64,000 nt of DNA from Actinomadura viridilutea (GCA_003001795.1 PVNI01000004.1:124001-188000), one strand, 5' to 3'; numbered from the stretch's first letter, positions 1 to 8,227 are shown. Numbers and translations: made by a program. Notes: generated by a model not told the origin, from the sequence alone.

Positions 1-1
1 C

Positions 2-358
2 TTCTACCCGGCGGCCATGACGCCCGGATGCACCAAGGAGTCGGTCGACTTCCAGTCCAGCCTCGCCGACTTCGAGGCCGCGGGCGCCACCGTGGTGGGC
101 GTCTCCCCCGACGAGCCGCCCAAGCTCGCCAAGTTCCGCGAGAAGGAGGGGCTGACCTTCCCGCTGCTGTCCGACCCCGACGCCGCGGTGCTGCGCGCGT
201 ACGGGGCGTACGGCGAGAAGAAGCTGTACGGCCGCGTCGTCGTCGGCGTGATCCGCTCCACCTTCGTCATCGACCCCGAAGGCAGGATCGAGCGGGCCTA
301 CTACAACGTGAAGGCCACCGGCCACGTCGAGCGCATCCGCCGCGACCTGGGGTTGTGA
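2..358 (+). CDS. Peroxiredoxin (BCP/PrxQ type), 5' end cut off
   Basis: The frame is open from the window edge and ends at TGA 356-358, leaving 118 residues. The visible protein starts in the active-site region FYPAAMTPGCTKE, the hallmark of bacterioferritin comigratory protein/PrxQ peroxiredoxins, which reduce H2O2 and organic hydroperoxides in the cytoplasm. Cys in PGCT is the peroxidatic residue. Many BCPs carry a resolving Cys five residues later; here that position is Asp (CTKESVD), and no other Cys is visible downstream, so this may be a 1-Cys enzyme reduced by an external thiol. The C-terminal GVIRSTFVIDPEGRI segment is the usual last strand of the thioredoxin fold. The true start lies outside the window. 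Confidence 0.93.
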   Translation, partial: FYPAAMTPGCTKESVDFQSSLADFEAAGATVVGVSPDEPPKLAKFREKEGLTFPLLSDPDAAVLRAYGAYGEKKLYGRVVVGVIRSTFVIDPEGRIERAYYNVKATGHVERIRRDLGL

Positions 359-376
359 GCCCGACGCGATGACCGC

Positions 377-464
377 TGGTGCGGGCGGGGGGACTCGAAC
401 CCCCACGGTGTCTCCACCAACAGGACCTAAACCTGCCGCGTATGCCGGATTTCGCCACGCCCGC
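377..464 (-). tRNA. tRNA-Leu (anticodon UAG), CCA encoded
   Basis: Read on the minus strand, a GCGGGCG acceptor arm (458-464) pairs with CGCCCGC (381-387). It is followed by discriminator A (380) and an encoded CCA (377-379). The anticodon loop TTTAGGT gives anticodon UAG, which reads CUA/CUN leucine codons. A long variable arm, as expected for class II tRNA-Leu, lies between the anticodon stem and the GGTTCGAGTCC T-arm. The gene stands alone between the peroxiredoxin and the MEDS operon. Confidence 0.97.
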
Positions 465-490
465 CGGAATGCCACGAAGAGACTTCGATC

Positions 491-496
491 AGCTTA
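491..496 (-). promoter_or_regulatory. Candidate -10 box for tRNA-Leu
   Basis: TAAGCT on the minus strand fits the actinobacterial TANNNT -10 consensus. It lies 26 nt before the mature tRNA 5' end, leaving a short leader for RNase P. No convincing -35 was seen. Confidence 0.4.
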
Positions 497-600
497 GCGC
501 GGGGACGGGCGTGTGATGCATTCCGTTCCGCGGCATCGCGTTACACCAAAGGTCCTCACTATCTGAAAACGGCGGGGGGCGGGAAGAGGACCGGCGGGCC

Positions 601-606
601 TACGCT
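601..606 (+). promoter_or_regulatory. Candidate -10 box upstream of the MEDS operon
   Basis: TACGCT fits TANNNT and is followed by exactly 7 nt and a GTG at 614. This geometry matches a leaderless transcript starting at that GTG. No TTGACA-like -35 is visible, so an alternative sigma factor is possible. Confidence 0.35.
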
Positions 607-613
607 GGACTCG

Positions 614-679
614 GTGCCGTTTCAGGTGGATTGCGCCGGATGCGGCCGCGCGTCCGAGCTGTCAGGTGGGAAGCCGTGA
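614..679 (+). CDS. Possible 21-codon leader ORF coupled to the MEDS operon
   Basis: A GTG-started frame of 21 codons runs from 614 to a TGA at 677-679. That stop overlaps the GTG start (676) of the first MEDS gene in a GTGA arrangement typical of translational coupling. The peptide carries a CxxC (DCAGCG). It sits 7 nt after a TANNNT box, so it could be the first thing translated from a leaderless mRNA. No homology is claimed. It may be chance, because short frames are common at this GC content. Confidence 0.3.
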   Translation: MPFQVDCAGCGRASELSGGKP

Positions 680-1728
680 GCGAACCCTTCACCCATCGCC
701 TGCTCCCCTATGACGGCGTGGAATCGTTCGTCGCCGGTGCGGTGCCGTTCCTGCGCGCGGGCGTGGCCGCGGGCGACCGCGTCATGGCCGTGACCGACAT
801 GGCGCGGGAGACGCTCCTGCGGGAGGCGCTCGGCGAGGACGCCCGGCGCGTCGAGTTCGTCGACGCCGAGACCTGGTACGCGCACCCCGCCCGCACGCTG
901 GCCGAATGCCTGGCCGAAGCCGACGCCGCCGCGTCCCGGGGACGGCGGCTGCGGCTGCTGGGCGAACCGGTGTGGACCGCCCGCCCGCCGCTCGAAGTGC
1001 TCGAATGGCAGCGCGCCGAGGCGCTGGCCAACATCGCGTTCGCCGACACCGGGGCGGCGCTGATGTGCCCGTACGCGGTGCGGACGCTGCCGCCGGGGAT
1101 CGTGGCCGCGGCGCGGCACACCCACCCCGAGACGGCGCGGGGCGCGCGGGCGACGCGCAACCCCGGCTTCGTCGACCCCGCGGCGTACTGCCGGCGGGTC
1201 GACAGCGCGCCCCTGCCCGACCCGCCGCCCGACGCCGTCGTCCTCGACCTCGACCGGCCGGACCTGTACTGGCTGCGCATGTGCGTCGGCGACTACGCGC
1301 GCGGCTGCGCGCTCCCCGAGGACCGGCTGCAACGGCTGCTCGTGGCCGTCACCGAGGTGGTCACCAACGCCGTCCGGCACGGCGCGCCGCCGATCGTGCT
1401 GCGGATGTGGACCGACGCCGACGGTCCCGGCCCGCCGGCGCTGGTCTGCGAGGTCGTCGACCACGGCGAGTGGGCGCCCGACGCGGGGTTCGGGCATGTG
1501 CCGCCCCGGCCCGGCGGGGACGGGCGGTTCGGCCTGTGGGCGGTGCGGCTGCTGTGCTCGCTCGTCCAGATCCGGACAGGCGGCGGCGCCACGACCGTCC
1601 GCCTGTGGTTTCGCCACCGCGCCGGACCACCGAGGGTGAAGGGGTTCATGCAATCGGCTCACCGCCTCGATTCCGCGGCGTACGCTGAACGGGTGCGCGA
1701 CGACCTCGATCGGCAGGTCACGTCATGA
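676..1728 (+). CDS. MEDS-domain protein with RsbW-like ATPase domain
   Basis: This 350-residue protein has an N-terminal MEDS (DcmR-type sensory) domain of about 165 residues, recognised by HRLLPYDGVESFVAGAVPFL, LGEPVW and a late CPYAV. A GHKL/HATPase domain of the anti-sigma-factor kinase type follows at roughly residues 190-330: N-box TEVVTNAVRHG, DHG, and GRFGLWAVRLL. Such proteins are thought to bind and phosphorylate STAS anti-anti-sigma partners in response to a signal sensed by MEDS; the ligand is unknown. I chose GTG 676 because GGTGGG lies 5 nt upstream; an in-frame ATG at 631 is possible. Its stop overlaps the next start (ATGA at 1725-1728). The first gene of a three-gene operon. 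Confidence 0.85.
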   Translation: MSEPFTHRLLPYDGVESFVAGAVPFLRAGVAAGDRVMAVTDMARETLLREALGEDARRVEFVDAETWYAHPARTLAECLAEADAAASRGRRLRLLGEPVWTARPPLEVLEWQRAEALANIAFADTGAALMCPYAVRTLPPGIVAAARHTHPETARGARATRNPGFVDPAAYCRRVDSAPLPDPPPDAVVLDLDRPDLYWLRMCVGDYARGCALPEDRLQRLLVAVTEVVTNAVRHGAPPIVLRMWTDADGPGPPALVCEVVDHGEWAPDAGFGHVPPRPGGDGRFGLWAVRLLCSLVQIRTGGGATTVRLWFRHRAGPPRVKGFMQSAHRLDSAAYAERVRDDLDRQVTS

Positions 1729-2627
1729 ACGGCTTGGACGTCGGCTGGTTCACCGAGCGGCCCGTGGGCGAGCTGCGACCCGGCGATCACGCCTGGCTCG
1801 CGTACGCCACGCGCGAGGAACGCGAGCACGTCATCGGCGACTTCGTCCATGACGGCTTGCGCAACACCGAAGAGAAGGTGGTGTACGTCGCCGACTCCCC
1901 GCCCGAGCGGCTGCCCGGGGTGCGGCGCCTGGACGACGTCACCCTGCGCGACCGCGTGCGCCGCCGGCAGCTGCGGGTGCTGTCGCGGGCGCAGACGTGC
2001 CTCGACCGCGCCGGGCGGTTCGATCCGTCGCGCATGGTGGACGTGCTGGCGCACGAGGTGGACGCGGCGTTCGACCAGGAGTTCCGGGCGGTGCGCGTCA
2101 CCACCGACTTCAGCTGGCTGCTGACCGCGCCCGGCGGCGGCCTGACGCGGATGCTCAGCTGCGAGCACCTGGTCGCCGAGGCGGTCTCGCCCAGCACCAC
2201 GACGATGGCGATCTGCCAGGTCCGGCGCGGCGCCCGTCCGCCCGACGAGCTGGCCGCGCTGCGCGACACGCACGAGGTCCTGGTGGAGGCCAACCCGGAG
2301 TTCGACGACGGGGTGCTGAAGATCGTGCGCACCTTCGACCCTCCGGGGCTGCGGGTGGAGGGCGAGCTGGACGCGGCCCGGCACGCGGCGTTCTCCGACC
2401 GGCTGGCGCGGGTGTCGAAGGGGCGGCTGCGCACGCACCTGGACCTGTCCCGGCTGCGCTTCGTCGACCTGGGCGGGCTCTCCCTGCTGACCCGGCACGC
2501 CTGCGACCTGCCGGGCGGGAGCGTGCTGGTGCTGGACGAGCTGCCGCCCGAGGTGGAGGACGTGATCGAGATGGTCGGCTGGCACCGGCTGCCCGGCCTG
2601 GTCCGGGGCCGCCCGCGGGAGGCATGA
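1725..2627 (+). CDS. MEDS-domain protein with C-terminal STAS domain
   Basis: This 300-residue protein combines an N-terminal MEDS domain (about residues 12-185; GDHAWLAYATREEREHVIGD near the start, TTMAICQVRRG near the end) with a STAS anti-sigma-antagonist domain (about 200-290; VEGELDAARH, HLDLSRLRFVDLGGLSLL). It overlaps both neighbours by 4 nt, so the three products are probably made together and may form a complex. In SpoIIAA/RsbV-type STAS domains the loop contains D-S-(S/T)-G, with the Ser phosphorylated by the kinase. Here it reads V-D-L-G-G-L, so the usual phospho-acceptor Ser is absent. The protein may therefore be a constitutive binder or scaffold instead of a phosphorylation-controlled switch; that is inference. 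Confidence 0.87.
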   Translation: MNGLDVGWFTERPVGELRPGDHAWLAYATREEREHVIGDFVHDGLRNTEEKVVYVADSPPERLPGVRRLDDVTLRDRVRRRQLRVLSRAQTCLDRAGRFDPSRMVDVLAHEVDAAFDQEFRAVRVTTDFSWLLTAPGGGLTRMLSCEHLVAEAVSPSTTTMAICQVRRGARPPDELAALRDTHEVLVEANPEFDDGVLKIVRTFDPPGLRVEGELDAARHAAFSDRLARVSKGRLRTHLDLSRLRFVDLGGLSLLTRHACDLPGGSVLVLDELPPEVEDVIEMVGWHRLPGLVRGRPREA

Positions 2628-3604
2628 CGCAGATGACGCTGGAGCATCGGGCGTTCCTCTATCGCGGCGTGGAGGACTTCCTCCGCGTCACCGAGCCGTT
2701 CCTGCGGGCCGGGGCGCGCGCCGGCGAGGCCATCGTCGCCGTCGTCCGCGAACCCGGCCTGAGCGCGCTGCGCGACAGCCTGTCCGATCTGAAGGGGCAG
2801 GTGGACTTCTACGACTCCGACGCGTTCTACCGGCATCCGGTGCGGACGCTCAAGCAGTACCACGAGCTGGTGAAGGCGATGGCGCCGCGCCGCGTGCGGG
2901 CCCTGGCCGAGCCGGTGTGGCACGGCTGGGACGCGCGGGAGGCCGTGGAATGGGCGCGGTACGAATCGCTGATCAACGTGGTGTTCGGCGGGGTCGACGC
3001 GCTGGCCCTGTGCCCGTACGACCGCGCGTCGCTGCCCGAGGCGGTCCTCGACCAGGCCCGCCGCACGCATCCGCTGCTGCTGGACGACGGCGCGGCGGTG
3101 CGCAGCGACCGCTATGTCGATCCGGCGGTCTTCGGGGACGACTGCGACCGCGCCCGCCGCGCGAACGGCCGGCCCGCCGACGCCGAGTACCTGCCGGTCG
3201 AGTCCGATCTGGTCCCGGTGCGCCTGTTCGTCGGCGAGCGGGCCGTCCGGCTCGGAGCGGACGAACGGTCGGCGCGGAACCTGGTGACGGCCGTCAACGA
3301 GGTCGTCGCCAACGCGCTGGCGCACGGCTGCCCGCCGGTCGGGCTGTGGATGTGGCGGGACGGCCCGGACGTGGTGTGCGAGGTCGGCGACCACGGCCTG
3401 TGGCGTCCGCGGCCCAGCTCGCTGACCGGGTTCATCCCGCCGTGCTCCGCCCTGGACCGCGGTTTCGGGCTGTGGACGGTCCGGCTGCTGGTGGACCATA
3501 TGGAGGTGCGCGCCGGCTGGGACGGCACGTTCGTCCGCCTCTACACCGCCTGCGCCGGGGACGCGGACGCCGGGGACCGTCCCGCGCCGGGCGGCGCCGC
3601 CTGA
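2624..3604 (+). CDS. Second MEDS-domain protein with RsbW-like ATPase domain
   Basis: This 326-residue protein resembles the first gene of the operon: MEDS domain (HRAFLYRGVEDFLRVTEPFL ... ALAEPVW ... LCPYDR), then a HATPase domain with N-box VNEVVANALAHG, GDHG and RGFGLWTVRLL. ATG 2624 overlaps the previous stop. The GGGAGG at 2616-2621 is only 2 nt away from it, so in-frame ATG 2633 is an alternative start with better spacing. The two ATPase proteins differ clearly outside the motifs, so this is an old duplication, not a recent one. Two kinases flanking one STAS protein suggest that two inputs converge on one antagonist. The downstream gene (3612) is convergent. Confidence 0.85.
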   Translation: MTQMTLEHRAFLYRGVEDFLRVTEPFLRAGARAGEAIVAVVREPGLSALRDSLSDLKGQVDFYDSDAFYRHPVRTLKQYHELVKAMAPRRVRALAEPVWHGWDAREAVEWARYESLINVVFGGVDALALCPYDRASLPEAVLDQARRTHPLLLDDGAAVRSDRYVDPAVFGDDCDRARRANGRPADAEYLPVESDLVPVRLFVGERAVRLGADERSARNLVTAVNEVVANALAHGCPPVGLWMWRDGPDVVCEVGDHGLWRPRPSSLTGFIPPCSALDRGFGLWTVRLLVDHMEVRAGWDGTFVRLYTACAGDADAGDRPAPGGAA

Positions 3605-3611
3605 CCGCGCG

Positions 3612-4094
3612 TCACTCCAGGGCGGCGACGAAGCGTTCGGCCTCCGCTCGGGTCATGCCGGTCTCGGCACGGACGAGCGCGATGGCGGACTCCAGGTCGT
3701 TCTGGGCCTTGAAGCCGCGGACGCGGTCGGCCAGCGAGCCGTCGCCGACGACCGGCAGCGGAGGGACGCGCCCGTCCTTGAGCGCGTCGACGAACATCTT
3801 GGCCTCCCTGAGCCCCAGGCCGGTGTCCATGCGCACCTCTTTGACGGCCTGGATGATCCGGCCCTGTGCGATGAGTTGCTGGACGCGGTCCCGGGTCGCG
3901 GCGGGCACGGCGACGACGGGGACGGCGGGCTGCACCCGGGGGGAGACCACGGGCTGACCCACGACTGAGCCCGTCTTCGCGAAGGTCATGCCCTGGTGAG
4001 GCCCGCGCCGCCGGCTGGAGACCCCGAGGAGCACCACGAGCACGACCAGCAGTACCGGGATGACGCCGAGCACGAGGATCACGGTCGTGGACAT
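3612..4094 (-). CDS. Membrane-anchored protein with two L7/L12 C-terminal-like repeats
   Basis: This 160-residue protein starts with one hydrophobic segment (about residues 4-27, VILVLGVIPVLLVVLVVLLG) followed by RRR, so the rest is predicted cytoplasmic. A Pro/Val-rich linker leads to two similar modules: residues ~69-108 (IIQAVKEVRMDTGLGLREAK) and ~124-160 (ESAIALVRAETGMTRAEAER). Both match the ribosomal protein L7/L12 C-terminal helix-turn-helix (consensus KAVRE-TGLGLKEAK), the surface that contacts translational GTPases. Proteins with this motif and a membrane anchor occur in actinobacteria, but no function is established. It is a single gene convergent with the MEDS operon, with only 7 nt between stops. 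The start is ATG 4094. Confidence 0.75.
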   Translation of the reverse strand: MSTTVILVLGVIPVLLVVLVVLLGVSSRRRGPHQGMTFAKTGSVVGQPVVSPRVQPAVPVVAVPAATRDRVQQLIAQGRIIQAVKEVRMDTGLGLREAKMFVDALKDGRVPPLPVVGDGSLADRVRGFKAQNDLESAIALVRAETGMTRAEAERFVAALE

Positions 4095-4169
4095 TGGATC
4101 ACCTTATCCCGGCCTTTGCGGCACCCGCGGCCGATCCACCGCACTCGAGGGCGGGGGCGGGGGAGGCCG

Positions 4170-4859
4170 TCAACGAGGGGCGGCGGAGACGAGCGCGTCG
4201 GGCAGAAGGGCGGCCAGGGCGCGGAAGGCGCGGCCGCGATGGCTGATCGCGTTCTTCTCCTCCGCGGTCAGCTCCGCCGTGGTGCGGCTCTCGCCCTCGG
4301 GCTGGAAGATCGGGTCGTATCCGAAGCCTCCGTCGCCGCGCGGGGCGTCCACGATCCGTCCGCGCAGCCGTCCCTCCACGCAGTGCTCGGCGCCGCCGGG
4401 GACGACCAGCGCCGCCGCGCACACGAACGCGGCGCCGCGGCGGGGTCCGGGGACGTCGGCGAGCTGGTCCAGCACCAGGTCGAGGTTGGCGCGGTCCTTG
4501 TCGCCCGCCGCGTCGCCGAACCGGCCGGACCAGCGCGCCGACAGCACGCCGGGCATGCCGTTCAGCGCGTCCACGCACAGACCGGAGTCGTCGGCGACGG
4601 CGGGCAGGCCGGTGTGCTCGGCGATCGCGCGGGCCTTCAGCAGGGCGTTGCCGGCGAAGGTCGCCTCGGTCTCGGGCACCTCGGGCGCGTCCGGGAAGCC
4701 GTCCAGGCCGACCACGTCGATGCCGGAGCCGTCGGCGGCCCGCAGACCGGCCAGGATGGCGCGCAGCTCGGCGATCTTCTTGGTGTTGCGGGTGGCCAGC
4801 ACGACACGGGTGGAGCAGGAAGCCTGGGGGGCCGTCCCCCCGCCGGAAGCGCGCGTCAC
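4170..4859 (-). CDS. rdgB: RdgB/HAM1 family XTP/dITP pyrophosphatase
   Basis: The enzyme hydrolyses non-canonical purine triphosphates (dITP, XTP) to monophosphates and so keeps them out of DNA and RNA. The N-terminal motif [18 protein letters not shown], the [20 protein letters not shown] substrate loop, the GGFGYDPIF motif and the C-terminal SHRGRA are all present. From GTG 4859 the product is 229 residues, somewhat longer than typical (about 200), because of a 16-residue Ser/Gly-rich start. Internal GTG codons nearer the RVVLATRN motif are possible starts. GTG 4859 overlaps the rph stop (GTGA), the usual actinobacterial rph-rdgB coupling, as in Rv1340-Rv1341. Confidence 0.92.
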   Translation of the reverse strand: MTRASGGGTAPQASCSTRVVLATRNTKKIAELRAILAGLRAADGSGIDVVGLDGFPDAPEVPETEATFAGNALLKARAIAEHTGLPAVADDSGLCVDALNGMPGVLSARWSGRFGDAAGDKDRANLDLVLDQLADVPGPRRGAAFVCAAALVVPGGAEHCVEGRLRGRIVDAPRGDGGFGYDPIFQPEGESRTTAELTAEEKNAISHRGRAFRALAALLPDALVSAAPR

Positions 4860-5575
4860 CGGCCGAGCACCTCGCGCTGCAGGGCGGTCAGCTCGGCGCA
4901 GCCGCTCGCGGCCAGGTCCAGCAGGGCGTCCAGCTCGCCCCGGTCGAAGGGGCGCCCCTCGGCGGTGCCCTGGACCTCCACGAACCGGCCGTCGCCGGTG
5001 CACACCACGTTCATGTCGGTCTGGGCGACCACGTCCTCGGCGTAGCACAGGTCGAGCCGGGCCTCGCCGTCGACCACGCCGACGCTGACCGCCGCCACGG
5101 ACGCGATCAGCGGCTCCCCCGTGGTCATGCCGCGCTCGCGCATCCAGGCGATCGCGTCGGCGAGCGCCACGTACGCGCCGGTGATCGCGGCGGTGCGGGT
5201 GCCGCCGTCGGCCTGCAGGACGTCGCAGTCGAGGTGGACGGTGTTCTCGCCGAGCGCCTTGTAGTCGACGCAGGCCCGGACGGACCGGCCGATCAGACGG
5301 GAGATCTCCTGGGTGCGGCCGCCCGGCCGGCCCTTGACCGACTCGCGCTCGTTGCGGGTGTTGGTGGCGCGCGGCAGCATCGCGTACTCGGCGGTCACCC
5401 AGCCGAGGCCGCTGTCGCGGCGCCAGCGCGGCACCGAGTCCTGCACGGACGCCGCGCACAGCACGCGCGTCCCGCCGAACTCGATGAGGACCGAACCCTC
5501 CGCGTGGTCGAGCCAGCCGCGCTGCATGCGGACGGGACGGAGCTGATCTGGTGCGCGATCGTCGGGGCGTGCCAT
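4856..5575 (-). CDS. rph: Ribonuclease PH
   Basis: This 239-residue phosphorolytic 3'-5' exoribonuclease trims tRNA 3' ends. It shows the RNase PH landmarks [40 protein letters not shown] (arginines for phosphate and RNA) and [20 protein letters not shown] with the catalytic acidic cluster. Length matches the family. I chose ATG 5575: TAGGGT lies 7 nt upstream, which could serve as a leaderless -10 box, and its AGGG could also act as a weak ribosome binding site. It is transcribed leftward with rdgB (4-nt overlap) and 26 nt after the MBL-fold gene. Confidence 0.96.
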   Translation of the reverse strand: MARPDDRAPDQLRPVRMQRGWLDHAEGSVLIEFGGTRVLCAASVQDSVPRWRRDSGLGWVTAEYAMLPRATNTRNERESVKGRPGGRTQEISRLIGRSVRACVDYKALGENTVHLDCDVLQADGGTRTAAITGAYVALADAIAWMRERGMTTGEPLIASVAAVSVGVVDGEARLDLCYAEDVVAQTDMNVVCTGDGRFVEVQGTAEGRPFDRGELDALLDLAASGCAELTALQREVLGR

Positions 5576-5601
5576 GGGCACCACCCTAGCCCCCGCGCGC
5601 G

Positions 5602-6348
5602 TCACAGGTCGTACGCGGCGCCGACGTGGGCGAGTTCGATGGCGCCGCCGAACGCGCTCGCCTTGGCCTCGGCCAGGGAGCGGTCGGGGTCGTTCCAGGG
5701 CACCAGGTGCGTCAGGACGAGCCTGCGCACGTCGGCGCGGGCCGCGTGCTCGCCCGCCTCGCGGGCGGTGAGGTGCAGGTCGGTGGGCAGATTCGGCTGG
5801 TCGAGGAAGGACGCCTCGCACAGGAACAGGTCGGCGTCGCGGGCCAGCTCGACGAGCGCGGCGGACCGGCCGGTGTCGCCGGAGTAGGCCAGGACCTTGC
5901 CGTCGTGCTCGACACGGAACGCGTACGCCTCGACGGGATGCGGCATCCGCGCGGTGGTGACGCGGAACGGTCCGACCTCGAACGAGCGGGCGAGCGGGCG
6001 GAAGTCGAACGCCTCGGCCATGCCCGGCTCGGGGTCCAGGTCGTAGGCCTTGGCCATGCGGGCCGCGGTGCCCTCGGGCCCGTACACCGGGATGCGGGGC
6101 GGCGGGCCGTCGGGACAGTAGGTGCGGGCCACCCAGTATCCGCACAAGTCCAGGCAATGGTCGGCGTGCAGGTGCGACAGGCAGACCGCGTCGATGTCGT
6201 AGAGCCCGTGGTAGCGCTGCAGCGTGCCGAGCGCACCGCTGCCCAGGTCCAGCAGCAGCGAGAAGCCCTCCGCCTCGACCAGGTAACAGGACGCGGGGCT
6301 CTCCGGCCCCGGGAAGCTGCCGGAGCAGCCGATCACAGTGACCCGCAC
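5602..6348 (-). CDS. MBL-fold phosphodiesterase-like hydrolase (Rv1339-like)
   Basis: This 248-residue metallo-beta-lactamase-fold protein carries the zinc motif SHLHADH (H59, H61, D63, H64), a later [17 protein letters not shown] and LTHLVPW, as in RNase Z and class II cyclic-nucleotide phosphodiesterases. The syntenic M. tuberculosis gene Rv1339 has been reported as a cAMP phosphodiesterase, so cyclic nucleotide hydrolysis is the best guess; RNA substrates are an alternative. GTG 6348 is preferred over GTG 6354 because GGAGGA then sits 6 nt upstream. It lies between murI and rph in a leftward cluster, with 29 nt to the murI stop. Confidence 0.87.
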   Translation of the reverse strand: MRVTVIGCSGSFPGPESPASCYLVEAEGFSLLLDLGSGALGTLQRYHGLYDIDAVCLSHLHADHCLDLCGYWVARTYCPDGPPPRIPVYGPEGTAARMAKAYDLDPEPGMAEAFDFRPLARSFEVGPFRVTTARMPHPVEAYAFRVEHDGKVLAYSGDTGRSAALVELARDADLFLCEASFLDQPNLPTDLHLTAREAGEHAARADVRRLVLTHLVPWNDPDRSLAEAKASAFGGAIELAHVGAAYDL

Positions 6349-6377
6349 GCTCACTCCTCCTTTGTGTCCCCGAGGAA

Positions 6378-7247
6378 TCAGGTGGTCAGGGCGCCCGCTG
6401 TGGGCGGACCCCCGGACCCCTCGGGCTTCGCCCGAAGGGCGGTTGCGGCCTTGTCCGCGACGGGCTCCACGAGACTGATCTCCGGGCCCAGGAATCGGCG
6501 GCCGAGCGCCGCGAACACGGCCGGGTCACCGGTCACGCGGAACCGGTGGACGGGCGGGGGCACGGCCTCCGTCCGGGCCAGCCCCTGATCGTGCAGCACT
6601 CGATAGACGTCCTTGGCGATCTCGTCGGCGCTTGAGACCAGTGTGACCCCGTCTCCCACGACATACGAGATGACGCCGGTAAGCAAGGGGTAGTGGGTGC
6701 ACCCAAGAATCAGCGTGTCGCACCCCGCGTCGATGATGGGCCGCAGGTACTCGCGCGCCACCTCCAGCAGCTCGTCGCTCATGGTCACCCCGGCCTCGAC
6801 GAACTCCACGAAGCGGGGGCAGGCGGCGGCGGTCAGCCGGATGTGCGGTGCGGCGGCGAACGCGTCCTCGTAGGAGCGGCTGTTGACGGTGGCGGCGGTG
6901 GCGATCAGCCCGACGCGGCCGTTGCGGGTGGCGCGGGCGGCCCGCCGCACCGCCGGGTGGATCACCTCGACGACCGGCACGTCGTAGCGTTCCCGGGCGT
7001 CGCGCACCATCGCCGAGCTGGCGCTGTTGCACGCGATGACCAGCATCTTCACGCCCTCGTCCACCAGCCGGTCGAGCATCTCCAGGGCGAACGCCCGGAC
7101 CTGGGCGATGGGCCGCGGACCGTACGGCTGGCGCGCCGAGTCGCCGAGGTAGACGATCGGCTCGTTCGGCAGCTGGTCGAGGATGGCGCGGGCCACCGTG
7201 AGGCCGCCGAATCCGCTGTCGAAGATCCCGATCGGCGCGTCAGACAT
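6378..7247 (-). CDS. murI: Glutamate racemase
   Basis: This 289-residue enzyme converts L-Glu to D-Glu for peptidoglycan. It shows [17 protein letters not shown] at the N-terminus, [23 protein letters not shown] with the first catalytic Cys, and [14 protein letters not shown] with the second. ATG 7247 is chosen over an upstream TTG at 7256. A TAGCCT box (7256-7261) lies 8 nt before the ATG, suggesting a near-leaderless transcript. It follows the Rv1338 position in the conserved cluster; the rhomboid gene found between murI and cysM in mycobacteria is replaced here by a thioesterase-like gene. Confidence 0.97.
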   Translation of the reverse strand: MSDAPIGIFDSGFGGLTVARAILDQLPNEPIVYLGDSARQPYGPRPIAQVRAFALEMLDRLVDEGVKMLVIACNSASSAMVRDARERYDVPVVEVIHPAVRRAARATRNGRVGLIATAATVNSRSYEDAFAAAPHIRLTAAACPRFVEFVEAGVTMSDELLEVAREYLRPIIDAGCDTLILGCTHYPLLTGVISYVVGDGVTLVSSADEIAKDVYRVLHDQGLARTEAVPPPVHRFRVTGDPAVFAALGRRFLGPEISLVEPVADKAATALRAKPEGSGGPPTAGALTT

Positions 7248-7388
7248 GGGAATCAAGGCTAGGCGAACGGACGCCGCCGGAGCGCGTCATGCGTCGGACA
7301 TCACACGGTCACATGCGCGAAACCGCCGTGCGCGGCGCCTTCGGCCCGTCTCTCTGATCCCGGGAGTGTCCCGGGCGCGCCGCGGCGG

Positions 7389-7430
7389 TCGCACGGTCTC
7401 AGTCGCACGGTCTCAGTCGCACGGTCTCAG
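7389..7430. repeat. 14-bp tandem repeat, three perfect copies
   Basis: TCGCACGGTCTCAG occurs three times head to tail (7389-7402, 7403-7416, 7417-7430). The third copy contains the stop codon of the leftward thioesterase-like gene (TCA at 7427-7429). The array lies in the murI/thioesterase intergenic space. Confidence 0.95.
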
Positions 7431-8227
7431 CGGGACGGGGGGCGTCCGACGCGGGCGAGCTGGCGGCTCTGGGCGACCAGGCGGCCGGCCGAGTCCCACA
7501 CCTCGACCTCCTCGTCGAACCAGCCGCCGGTGACCATGCGGCCCCTGCCGTGCAGCTCCAGCAGGCCGGGGGCGGGGACGGCGCGCATGTGCCAGGTCAT
7601 CTCGACGGTGGGGGCCCACCCCTTGGCCCCGGTGTTGAGGACGACGGGCGGCAGCGCGTCCACGGCCAGGGCCAGGGCGAACGCGTCGGGCTCGTACGGG
7701 TCGCGCAGCCGGAACCAGGCCCGGCACTCGGGCCGCCCGCTCGGCCGCCCGTCCAGCCAGCCCAGCGTGGCCGGGTCGAAGTGCAGCTCCACATGGTCGG
7801 CGAAGCCCCGGTCGCGCTCGCTCGGCTCGACGTGCTTGCACCGCTCCACCGGCGGCAGCGGCGGGGAGGGCGGCGCGCCGACCCAGTCGGGTTCGGCGTC
7901 CGGGGCCAGGTCGGCGGTGGTGATCAGGGCGTCGACCGCGACCCGGTCGTCCTGGACGAGCGAGACGTGCGCGGCGGTGGCGGTGCGCCCGGTCTTGCGC
8001 TGCTCGACCCGCACCTCGGCCGGGCCCGCCTTGGCCACCCGCAGGAAGTTCGCGCAGGTCGCGACGGGATGGCGGTGCGGGGAGGCGTCGACGGCGGCGC
8101 GGGCCAGCACGGCCATCAGGTAGCCGCCGTTGAGGGCCTCGGCGAAGCCGAAGGCGCCGTCGAGCTCGACCCGGTACCGACCCTCCCCGACCCGCTCGAC
8201 CGCGGTCGCGTCACCGAACCTGCTCAC
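7427..8227 (-). CDS. Acyl-CoA thioesterase-like double hot-dog protein
   Basis: This 266-residue protein resembles the actinobacterial thioesterase family (TesB-like, two hot-dog folds). The first half has FGFAEALNGGYLMAVLARA and a VATCANFLRVAKAGPAEV strand pattern; the second has LGWLDGRPSGRPECRAWFRL and TVEMTWHMRAVPAPG with a conserved W/H pattern. It probably hydrolyses fatty acyl-CoA esters in the cytoplasm; the substrate cannot be read from sequence. It starts at GTG 8227. A poorly resolved 273-nt stretch separates it from cysM upstream, where no convincing gene or promoter was seen. Its last codon and stop fall in the 14-bp tandem repeat. Confidence 0.78.
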   Translation of the reverse strand: MSRFGDATAVERVGEGRYRVELDGAFGFAEALNGGYLMAVLARAAVDASPHRHPVATCANFLRVAKAGPAEVRVEQRKTGRTATAAHVSLVQDDRVAVDALITTADLAPDAEPDWVGAPPSPPLPPVERCKHVEPSERDRGFADHVELHFDPATLGWLDGRPSGRPECRAWFRLRDPYEPDAFALALAVDALPPVVLNTGAKGWAPTVEMTWHMRAVPAPGLLELHGRGRMVTGGWFDEEVEVWDSAGRLVAQSRQLARVGRPPSR

